Origin: Nitrospira sp.
Lineage (GTDB): Bacteria; Nitrospirota; Nitrospiria; Nitrospirales; Nitrospiraceae
Direction: 5' to 3'
Assembly: GCA_024998705.1 (NCBI GenBank)
Contig: JACOEF010000450.1
Coordinates: 1-8,330, forward strand
Length of the DNA: 8,330 nucleotides
Shown: one piece after another, positions 1-6,932 of the stretch
Numbering within the stretch: the stretch's first letter is position 1
Layout: every line of letters starts with the position of its first letter
Position numbers and translations under genes: made by a program
Notes under the pieces: model-generated
The model's input: the letters and a program-made list of their open reading frames with translations, nothing else
Database searches by the model: none
What the model was told of the DNA's origin: nothing

Positions 1-1316
<1,316 letters not shown>

Positions 1317-1323
1317 GAGGGTG

Positions 1324-1352
1324 ATCGTACCGACCCGCCAGGGGGAAGTCAA
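1324..1352 (-). promoter_or_regulatory. Sigma-70-like promoter for the thiC transcript
   Basis: On the minus strand, TTGACT (1352-1347) and TACGAT (1329-1324) are separated by exactly 17 bases. A start about 7 bases downstream would place the 5' end just ahead of the TPP aptamer. Spacing and match to TTGACA/TATAAT are good, and the position is what the riboswitch requires. Confidence 0.7.
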
Positions 1353-1632
1353 TCTTCTGGAAGGCCTAGGGGCGTTGGCCATTCGGATGTGGTTGTCGAG
1401 CCGAATGGGCTGGGCTGACATCGCGTGCACGTCTGTGAATCATTCACGGGGCTACCAGGGCTGATGCCGTCCCGCACGAGGCGACGTGGCGAGACCCCGA
1501 CCGCATCCATTTCATATGCATTGGTTCATGCCAGGGCAACACTGCAACACTCTATGTGTCGAAATAGGGGAGAGGGTCACAATGAATGGATCAGGTGGGA
1601 TATTGCCACGAACGATGTTTCCTCTGCTCGAA

Positions 1633-1667
1633 TGTCGTCATGGTGGCATCATGACGACACCATGACG
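1633..1667. promoter_or_regulatory. Overlapping inverted repeats of CGTCATG/CATGACG
   Basis: Two perfect 10-bp inverted repeats share one left arm region. TGTCGTCATG (1633-1642) pairs with CATGACGACA (1650-1659), and CGTCATGGTG (1636-1645) pairs with CACCATGACG (1658-1667). The core CATGACG occurs three times, once inverted. As DNA this could be an operator; as RNA it gives two mutually exclusive hairpins. Function is inferred only from the symmetry. Confidence 0.4.
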
Positions 1668-1670
1668 TGT

Positions 1671-1711
1671 GTATCGCATCAGATACCGCCCGCGTATCGT
1701 ATCGGATACGA
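1671..1711. promoter_or_regulatory. Twin GTATC-N6-GATAC operator-like sites
   Basis: GTATC-N6-GATAC occurs at 1671-1686 and again at 1694-1709, with start points 23 bp apart, a little over two helical turns. The second copy has an extra GTATC inside it, giving the 15-base palindrome TCGTATC-G-GATACGA (1697-1711). Two identically spaced dyads on nearly the same helix face suggest cooperative binding by a dimeric regulator. They lie about 245 bases before the start of the 99-residue gene. No regulator gene is visible in the window. Confidence 0.4.
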
Positions 1712-1954
1712 GGACACCCGTTGGTGCGTCTCACGAGTCCCGTGAAGTCTCCGTCGTGTGTGCCTGCTCACCGTTACCCTGCTGAGAGCTGCAAGACATT
1801 TCGCTGTCTTCCAAATGCCCGTATTTCTCTCGCTTCTCCCGTGTGGACACCCACTTCACCCGGTACACCGTTTGCTCCTCTCATCAGAAGCGAAACGCAA
1901 GGGCCGTCTCTCATAGGCAATGCCTATCTCTCCACGGTTTGAACGAGGTGACTC

Positions 1955-2254
1955 GTGTTGCTGCACATCGCGTTGCAGGAAGGTTTTCATCACGACGACG
2001 TGCGTGTGCTGGTGGATACTCGGGAGGTGTTGGTCAGCGCGGACCTCACGACGCGGCGACAGACGGGATATGCGACTGCTGTGGAAGTCGACGTCACCCA
2101 TACCCCGGTCGCCGTGGAGGTGGTGCTGAGGGCAAAAGGGGTGGCTCAAACGAAATGGGTCCTGGTGGATCGTCCGACCTATCTCGGTGTGTCACTCACA
2201 ACTGAAGCGACTCTCACCTGGAAAACTTCGTACGAACCCTTCGGGTACCTGTGA
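1955..2254 (+). CDS. Conserved-looking 99-residue protein of unknown function, partner of the metallopeptidase
   Basis: I do not recognise a named family. The GTG start at 1955 is preceded by GAGGTGA (1945-1951), a perfect ribosome-binding core only 3 bases away; TTG at 1958 would give 6-base spacing and is an alternative. The protein starts LLHIALQEGF and alternates hydrophobic and polar residues (VRVLVDTREVLVSADL, AVEVDVTHTPVAVEVVL, TYLGVSLTTEATLTW), a pattern of beta strands, probably a small all-beta sandwich. It ends in YEPFGYL. There is no signal peptide, cysteine or membrane segment. The stop is 63 bases before the peptidase start on the same strand, so co-transcription is likely. It could be a binding or adaptor protein, substrate or inhibitor of the peptidase; that is inference from position alone. 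Confidence 0.75.
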   Translation: MLLHIALQEGFHHDDVRVLVDTREVLVSADLTTRRQTGYATAVEVDVTHTPVAVEVVLRAKGVAQTKWVLVDRPTYLGVSLTTEATLTWKTSYEPFGYL

Positions 2255-2284
2255 CGGGACGTACCGAACCAGCGTGATGCCTGA

Positions 2285-2296
2285 AGGTCGCGACCT
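2285..2296. repeat. 12-bp perfect palindrome between the two genes of the peptidase unit
   Basis: AGGTCGCGACCT is perfectly self-complementary and sits 9 bases before the AGGAGG ribosome-binding site (2306-2311) of the peptidase gene. It could be a protein site or have no role; the loop-less form makes a stable RNA hairpin unlikely. Nearby, GGTAC (2244-2248) and GTACC (2261-2265) form another short dyad. Confidence 0.3.
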
Positions 2297-2317
2297 ACTC
2301 ACAACAGGAGGCGCAAC

Positions 2318-4570
2318 ATGGAAGAGCAAGACCAAATGGATCAGGATTATCTTGCAGAAGCCGCCGAGCGAGCCCGTCCGGGCATAGAGCCTCTCATACC
2401 CATCCTGCCCTGGCCGCCACGTGTTCGTGTGAGCGGTTTGTACGCCGTTTCCCGGATCGTCACGTCTCCCATCCCGGTGTCGGGTCCCTTGCCGATTCAG
2501 CCCATTCCCATGCCTCAACCATTGCCCGGTGCGGCGACAACAGCAGCCGGTCCGGGGCAAATTGAAGAACTCCTTCCCTGGGGTTTTCTTCGCGAAGAGC
2601 TGCGTCTCGATGTCGACGGGCGTTATCCGCAAATGATGGCCAGCGGAACGCTCTATGGCATTGTAGCCAAACGTGTGCATTGGATTGCCCGTCTCACCGC
2701 ATCCGGGCCGAACGCCTGGACCGGCTCGATCTGGTTCAAGGATGGCGCCGTAGCCAGTTTTCCCTATACCACCGTCGATATCACGACGACGGCGACCTTT
2801 CTCTCCAGCCAGCGTAAAGCCGTGGTTCGACTCTCAGGAGGCGGCGCATCCGTTCGTACGAGAACACTGGCGTTCAAATCACCGTATTTCAGGCAGGTGG
2901 AATTCGAGTTCGATTGCGCCACCGGCGTCACCGCAACCACGCACATCGGTACCCATGACCACCCGAATCGTCCGGCCACGTTACCGAGCGAGACGCTCAG
3001 CATTGCAGAAGTGTATCGAAGGGCCGGGTTCGATGTGCGGAAGTCCGGCAGCGATAGCATCGTCCCCATTGCCGATGCGGGCACGAATGCGCGGTGGAGC
3101 GACAATGAGATGCATGATGCGATGCAAGTGTACTGGTCGCGATTTGCCGGCAAGGCGCAGTGGTCGCTGTGGGTGTTGTTTGCCAGGCTGCACGAGCAAG
3201 GCACGAGCCTCGGCGGCATCATGTTCGACGATATCGGGCCGAACCATCGCCAGGGGACGGCGATTTTCAACGAGTCGTTCATCGCGACGGCTCCGACCGG
3301 GGATGCCCGGCCGGTGGCGTGGGTCGAGCGGATGCGGTTCTGGACGGCGTGCCACGAAATGGGCCACGCATTCAACCTGGCGCACTCGTGGCAGAAGCAA
3401 CACCCGCCGGACTGGGGCACTCCGTGGATCCCGTTAGCGAACGAGCCGGAAGCCCGCAGTTTCATGAATTATCCATACAACGTGTCCGGTGGACAGACGG
3501 CGTTTTTTGCCGACTTCGCCTTTCGATTTAGTGACAACGAGTTGGTATTCATGCGCCATGCGCCGGAGCGGTTTGTGCAGATGGGGAATGCCGATTGGTT
3601 CGATCACCATGGATTCGAGCAGGCGAACGTGTCACCGGAGCCGGCGTTGAAGCTCAATCTTCGAGTCGATCGGCCGCAAGCCACCTACCAATTCCTCGAA
3701 CCGGTCGTGCTTGAGCTTAAGCTCACCAATATCGGTTCGCGCCCGCTGGTGCTGGAGAAGGAGTTGTTGTCCATGACGGATCATATGACCGTCATCGTCA
3801 AGAAGCGGGGCAAGGCGGCTCGGCAGTACATGCCGTTTGCGCGCTATTGCCACGATCTACAGGCTCAGGTGGTGATGCCCGGGGAATTTGTGACCGATTC
3901 GCTCTTCGTTTCGGTCGGGCGGAACGGGTGGGATATTGCCGAGCCGGGATATTACACGATCCAGATCGCCCTCCATATGGAGACGGAAGATATTGTCTCT
4001 GAAGCTCTGACCATCCGTGTCGCTCCTCCACGGGGCTACGACGAAGAGTTTCTTGCGCAGGACTTCTTCTCTGATGACGTGGGCCGTATCCTCAATTTCG
4101 ATGGGAGTGCCATACTCCGTCAAGGGAACGAGACGCTCCGGGAGGTGAGTGACCGGTTCAGCGATCGTGCGGTGGCCTTTCATGCGCGTGTGGCGTTGGC
4201 TGCGCCGCTGGCGAAGGACTACAAGGTGCTCGACATGGGGGATCGGATGGGGGAGGTGGCGTCCGCAAAGGAGGCCGGTGGCCGTCTCCGTCGCACCGCC
4301 CCTCGTATCGAGGAGGCACGGCAGCTCTATACGAGCGCTCTTCTTGATAAAAAGGAGCAGGCCATCGCGACCTTGGGGCGGACCGACTATGAATACTATC
4401 TCGGACGATTCAAGGAATCGCTGATGGAGCATGGGGCGGTGTTGAAAAAGGAACCTCGGGATGCCAAGCGAGATTCCAAGCGAGAGAAGAATCATGACAT
4501 CGAGCATACGATGAGGGTGATCAAAGAGGCCCTCTCCAGCCTCAAGGATCAGGAGTCGGTGTCTCGCTAA
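2318..4570 (+). CDS. Metzincin-like zinc metallopeptidase, 750 residues, with Ig-like and helical C-terminal regions
   Basis: The zinc motif HEMGHAFNLAH covers residues 346-356: H346, H350 and H356 are predicted zinc ligands and E347 the general base. SFMNYPY (M383) downstream fits a metzincin Met-turn. The usual glycine of HExxHxxGxxH is N353. Regions in order: an acidic N-terminus; a proline-rich stretch (about 21-71, with SPIPVSGPLP and QPIPMPQPLPG); a beta-rich part (about 90-215); the peptidase domain (about 225-400); an Ig-like segment (about 444-570, with VVLELKLTNIGSRPLVLEKE); and a charged helical tail (about 590-750). No signal peptide or membrane helix is seen, so it is cytosolic or leaves by a non-Sec route. 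The ATG has AGGAGG 6 bases upstream. It follows the 99-residue gene by 63 bases. The peptidase class is well supported by motif; the substrate is unknown. Confidence 0.88.
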   Translation: MEEQDQMDQDYLAEAAERARPGIEPLIPILPWPPRVRVSGLYAVSRIVTSPIPVSGPLPIQPIPMPQPLPGAATTAAGPGQIEELLPWGFLREELRLDVDGRYPQMMASGTLYGIVAKRVHWIARLTASGPNAWTGSIWFKDGAVASFPYTTVDITTTATFLSSQRKAVVRLSGGGASVRTRTLAFKSPYFRQVEFEFDCATGVTATTHIGTHDHPNRPATLPSETLSIAEVYRRAGFDVRKSGSDSIVPIADAGTNARWSDNEMHDAMQVYWSRFAGKAQWSLWVLFARLHEQGTSLGGIMFDDIGPNHRQGTAIFNESFIATAPTGDARPVAWVERMRFWTACHEMGHAFNLAHSWQKQHPPDWGTPWIPLANEPEARSFMNYPYNVSGGQTAFFADFAFRFSDNELVFMRHAPERFVQMGNADWFDHHGFEQANVSPEPALKLNLRVDRPQATYQFLEPVVLELKLTNIGSRPLVLEKELLSMTDHMTVIVKKRGKAARQYMPFARYCHDLQAQVVMPGEFVTDSLFVSVGRNGWDIAEPGYYTIQIALHMETEDIVSEALTIRVAPPRGYDEEFLAQDFFSDDVGRILNFDGSAILRQGNETLREVSDRFSDRAVAFHARVALAAPLAKDYKVLDMGDRMGEVASAKEAGGRLRRTAPRIEEARQLYTSALLDKKEQAIATLGRTDYEYYLGRFKESLMEHGAVLKKEPRDAKRDSKREKNHDIEHTMRVIKEALSSLKDQESVSR

Positions 4571-4589
4571 GCCGGCGGGGAGGTAGAAC

Positions 4590-4615
4590 AGCGGGCCGGT
4601 GCATGCCGGCCCGCT
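4590..4615. terminator. Strong GC hairpin between convergent genes, terminator-like
   Basis: AGCGGGCCGG (4590-4599) and CCGGCCCGCT (4606-4615) pair perfectly over 10 bp around the loop TGCATG. It lies 20 bases after the peptidase stop and 54 bases before the end of the convergent acetyltransferase gene. The following plus-strand bases (TCCTCT) are only pyrimidine-rich and the minus side has no T run, so it is a weak classical intrinsic terminator, but its place between convergent genes supports the role. Confidence 0.6.
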
Positions 4616-4668
4616 TCCTCTGAGCGTCTACGAGGGTTCAGCGCGGCCCGGACAGGCTGGTGCGTGGT

Positions 4669-5121
4669 CTAAACCGACAGGGCCAGATGATAGACAGAGA
4701 ATTGTTGATCGCGGTTCCATCCCGCTGAGCGGTAGAGCGCCTGGGCGGCGTCGTTCGTGAGCGCGGTTGAGAGCGAGAGACGCACCGCACCGAGTGAAAC
4801 TGCAAAGGTGGCGGCAGCCGACAACAGTGAAGAGGCCACGCCGGTTCTCCTGGCCTGCTCCTGCACGAAAAGATCGTTGAGAATAAAAATCCGCGCCAGC
4901 GAGACGGACGAAAAGCTCGGATAGAGCTGTGCGAATCCGATCGCCATCTCTCCCTGATGCGCAATGAACAGCGTCGACTCCCTGTTTGCAAATCGGGCGA
5001 GCAGGAACGTCCGCGCGGCGGCCACATCGCTGGTCCGACCGTAAAACTGACGATAGGCGTCGAAGAGTGGAACGAGTGGTTCGACATCATCGACGGTGGC
5101 TTGTCTGATGGTATGTGCCAT
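4669..5121 (-). CDS. GNAT-family N-acetyltransferase
   Basis: A 150-residue protein with GNAT layout, predicted to transfer an acetyl group from acetyl-CoA to an amine; the substrate cannot be told. It opens with TIRQATVDDVEPLVPLFDAY (beta1-alpha1). The acetyl-CoA signature is in motif A, IFILNDLFVQEQARRTGVA (about 78-96), where R91-x-x-G94-x-A96 fits Q/RxxGxG/A. Motif B follows, with LTNDAAQALYRSAGW (121-135). Length is normal for a single-domain GNAT. The start at 5121 has GGAG 4 bases before it. The gene lies downstream of the ABM-like gene in the same direction, but a 181-bp inverted-repeat element separates them and ends only 30 bases from this start, so any original operon link may be altered. 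Confidence 0.92.
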   Translation of the reverse strand: MAHTIRQATVDDVEPLVPLFDAYRQFYGRTSDVAAARTFLLARFANRESTLFIAHQGEMAIGFAQLYPSFSSVSLARIFILNDLFVQEQARRTGVASSLLSAAATFAVSLGAVRLSLSTALTNDAAQALYRSAGWNRDQQFSVYHLALSV

Positions 5122-5151
5122 AGATCTCCGGCGGGCATTGTGAGCAGCCTG

Positions 5152-5332
5152 CTAGCCCGGATTCTTCATGAATGCCGTCGCGAGGCGTTCGAGACCGAAT
5201 CCCGCCCGGGCTGCTCGCACGCGAGGCCGACGCAGCCGTACGTACGTTCCGTCGAGGAGGCCGAACGAGAACAGCCCCGCCGGGCGAGAGGATCGGACGC
5301 CGGAGCAAGCATTGATGATTAGTCCGGGCTAG
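5152..5332. mobile_element. 181-bp element with imperfect terminal inverted repeats (MITE-like)
   Basis: The left end (5152-5174) starts CTAGCCCGGATTCTTCATG and the right end (5310-5332), read in reverse complement, starts CTAGCCCGGACTAATCATC. About 19 of 23 positions match, and the outermost 10 (CTAGCCCGGA) match perfectly. The interior is GC-rich and has no convincing gene. No clear target duplication flanks it beyond the CTAG shared by both ends. Size, ends and lack of coding content fit a non-autonomous miniature element or a large REP-like repeat. Its right end overlaps the stop codon of the neighbouring gene. Confidence 0.6.
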
Positions 5333-5610
5333 AGGACGCCTCGTTCGATCTCTTCCAGATACAGAAAGTCCGGCGCTTTCACGCCGGCATCTCGCCTCAA
5401 TTTGACCAGCTCCGGCGACTCGAAGAATCGCTGGGCGTTTTCTAACGAAGACCAGGCCGAGAAGTGGACGATGCGGTTGGCATCCTCATCGTACCGCAGG
5501 AGCTGGTAACTGATTTCCCCGGCACGTTTCCTGAGATCCGCCGCGCCATCGAACACAGCTTTCCAGGCGGGGTAGGCTTCGACTTCGTGAATAATCAACA
5601 CGTGGGGCAT
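5329..5610 (-). CDS. Small dimeric alpha/beta-barrel protein, ABM (antibiotic biosynthesis monooxygenase)-like
   Basis: A 93-residue protein beginning MPHVLIIHEVEAYPAWKAVF. The pattern of a beta strand, a helix with AYPAWKAVFD, a strand with ISYQLLRY, a strand with RIVHFSAWSS and a helix with AQRFFESPELVKLRRDAG is typical of ferredoxin-like dimeric barrels of the ABM type. I see no feature that names a substrate, and many such proteins have no known reaction. A longer reading from 5691 is possible, but its first 27 residues look non-coding, and the ATG at 5610 has TGGAG 5 bases upstream. The TAG stop (5331-5329) lies inside the terminal repeat of the 181-bp element, so the original C-terminus may have been changed slightly by insertion. 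Family-level call only. Confidence 0.8.
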   Translation of the reverse strand: MPHVLIIHEVEAYPAWKAVFDGAADLRKRAGEISYQLLRYDEDANRIVHFSAWSSLENAQRFFESPELVKLRRDAGVKAPDFLYLEEIERGVL

Positions 5611-5751
5611 GTGAACTCCAGAATGAGTGGTGCGGCCAGTGTACTGCAAAGGCAGCGGGGGATTCATCACGATAGAAGCGAAGGGGCACAATAAAGAGGC
5701 CGTGGGAGGGAACTGGAGGGAAGGGAATGTTTAGGGCGCTTGTTTCTTTGG

Positions 5752-6081
5752 CTAGGTTTTGTGTTTGAGCAAGTCCGGGAGATGGGCGAAGGGCGTGAAG
5801 GTCGACGGTTGGTCTTGCTTCCGGCGCGGCGGCGATTCATCCGACGCATCAGCGGCTTGATATCGCTGGTGCTCATTGTCGTGACAGTAGAGACAGAGCA
5901 ATTCCCAGTTGCTTCCGTCGGGCGGATTGTTGTCATGGTTGTGGTCCTTGTGGTGGACCGTGAGCTGGCTTAGCTTCTTCCCGTCGAATTCACGCCCGCA
6001 GTGCGCACAGATCCATGGAAATAATTTGAGTGCGCGTTCTCGAAGACTGTGGTCGCGCTGAGACTGGTTGCTCCGTGTCAT
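5752..6081 (-). CDS. yajD: YajD-type HNH nuclease family protein
   Basis: A 109-residue protein that closely follows the E. coli YajD pattern. It has a CxxC zinc knuckle (C25, C28), the HNH core LTVHHKDHNHDNNPPDGSNW (H43/H44, N58) and a second knuckle in LLCLYCHDNEH (C63, C66, H71). The C-terminal PFAHLPDLL also resembles YajD. HNH proteins cleave or nick DNA with a single metal; the role of YajD itself is poorly defined. The ATG at 6081 has AAGGAGG 5 bases upstream, an excellent site. TATACT about 45 bases upstream on this strand (within 6108-6120) could be a -10 element, but I see no good -35. The gene is probably its own unit, because 141 bases separate it from the ABM-like gene. Confidence 0.93.
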   Translation of the reverse strand: MTRSNQSQRDHSLRERALKLFPWICAHCGREFDGKKLSQLTVHHKDHNHDNNPPDGSNWELLCLYCHDNEHQRYQAADASDESPPRRKQDQPSTFTPFAHLPDLLKHKT

Positions 6082-6270
6082 GGAAGCCTCCTTAAGGAAG
6101 GCAATTTGTCACAAGTATATTTTACCGCAAGTCTGAAAAGAACGCCTGCCACTGACGCGAAATGACTCTCGTCCGTGTCCATGCGGGCAGATGATACTTC
6201 TTGGCCAGCCTGAATCGTCGGAGTGGAAGGCAGCCGTTCCTGCTTCCACTGCTTCTGCTAGGCCTCCGAC

Positions 6271-6496
6271 ATGGGATCGAAGGCGCCCCAATTGCTGGAA
6301 GCAGCCTTGAAGCTTCCACCCGAAGCCCGCGCGGCCATGGCTGGGGCCCTGTTGGACAGCCTGGATACGATTGTCGATGCAGATGCCGAACAGCAATGGG
6401 AACAGGAAAATGTCCATCGGCTGAAGGCCCTTGACTTGCCTCAATCTCGAGTTGCTTGCTTGGAGCGACGCCCGCCGAAGTATTCTGGATGTCTGA
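6271..6496 (+). pseudogene. Frameshifted addiction-module antitoxin (ParD/RelB-like, TIGR02574 type)
   Basis: The first frame, from ATG 6271, reads QLLEAALKLPPEARAAMAGA then LLDSLDTIVDADAEQQWEQE and RLKALD. This is the common helix-turn layout of 'putative addiction module component' antitoxins of about 70-75 residues. The expected C-terminal block, ELLAWSDARRSILDV followed by TGA (6494-6496), is found one frame over. One base too many (or two missing) between about 6436 and 6450 explains the shift. Read in the first frame, the product runs on into an unrelated 145-residue tail. No RelE/ParE toxin follows; the next 40 bases hold nothing recognisable. So this is a toxinless antitoxin relic, unless the indel is an assembly error. 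The start lacks a strong ribosome-binding site. Confidence 0.75.
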
Positions 6497-6536
6497 GGCT
6501 CTGGCCGGAAGGCCTTTCATGGACAATATGTAAGCC

Positions 6537-6710
6537 ACGAAATACATCTACTGGGAAGACAAGGTCTAGGCGGCTCGGTTGTCTTCAGATTCCCCTGATT
6601 ACTGGACTCAGGGTGTGTCGTGGGAAGATTTGTAAGGTAATCTCCGTGACTTGTACCGCGATCTCAGCAGCGGTAAAATTCCAGGTATTCGTAAGCTTGC
6701 CGAGCTGACC
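6537..6710 (+). pseudogene. Decayed HicB-family antitoxin remnant
   Basis: In one frame the sequence reads KYIYWED, then a TAG (6567-6569), a scrambled stretch, SPDYWTQGVSWEDL, a TAA (6633-6635), and GNLRDLYRDLSSGKIPGIRKLAEL. These blocks match the usual small HicB-like antitoxin: a KYIYWED start, LGYLxxxPDYWTQG, then LYRDLxSGxIPGIRxxAEL. The piece LGCLQ, where LGYL is expected, lies in another frame (6574-6588), so two compensating indels flank it. The codon where ATG should stand, just before KYIYWED, is ACG (6537-6539). With a lost start, two stops and indels, the gene is dead. No HicA toxin is visible downstream. Family assignment rests on remembered motif order, not on a search. Confidence 0.75.
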
Positions 6711-6798
6711 CTTCGGCGACACATTCCTGTTCTCCCCCCCGGCCCCTTCGACCCATCCCACAAGCCCTTTCTAGGCCCTCTTCTCATGGCTGGTTTCA

Positions 6799-6828
6799 TT
6801 GATTGTGCGGGAAAGGGTGTCGTAGAAT
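6799..6828 (+). promoter_or_regulatory. Probable sigma-70-like promoter of nadA
   Basis: TTGATT (6799-6804) and TAGAAT (6823-6828) are 18 bases apart, a fair match to the consensus. Transcription would start near 6835 and give a leader of roughly 80-100 bases before nadA. A second possible -10, TATAGT (6853-6858), lacks a matching -35. Confidence 0.5.
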
Positions 6829-6932
6829 CAGACAGTGTAAGTTCCCTCGTGGTATAGTTTTTTCTATCAACCGAACGGCTGCAGGTGTAACCGGTCGCCA
6901 CGCTTCCTCGTCCCATTACCGACTATCAATCC

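Larger units (their letters stand above)
1353..1954. other. Dyad-rich intergenic region without a convincing gene
   Basis: About 600 bases lie between the divergent thiC promoter and the 99-residue gene at 1955. Open frames here give low-complexity or unprotein-like translations and lack good starts. The region does hold several perfect inverted repeats: CCATTCGG/CCGAATGG (1379-1386/1401-1408), GTGAAT-C-ATTCAC (1435-1447), the sets at 1633-1667 and 1671-1711, AAGACA/TGTCTT (1793-1798/1805-1810) and ATAGGC-AAT-GCCTAT (1913-1927). Six-base arms are expected by chance at this density; the middle clusters are less so. It presumably contains the promoter and control region for the downstream pair, but I could not pick a clear -35/-10. 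Confidence 0.5.

Noticed and set aside
1582..1665. 26-residue open frame (MNGSGGILPRTMF...) after a GGGGAGAGGG purine run, a possible leader peptide
   Set aside because: Too short to judge, not protein-like, and it ends inside the inverted-repeat cluster; no supporting context.
1425..1745. 106-residue plus-strand open frame in the intergenic region
   Set aside because: Composition looks random, there is no good ribosome-binding site, and it overlaps the dyad clusters.
3857..4507. 216-residue minus-strand open frame inside the peptidase gene
   Set aside because: It is antisense to a clearly coding frame with domain-level features; no family resemblance.
6717..6857. Possible HicA toxin or extension after the HicB-like remnant
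   Set aside because: The translation (RRHIPVLPPGPFDPSHKPF...) has no HicA marks, such as a GCxxxRxxGSHxxF-type core.
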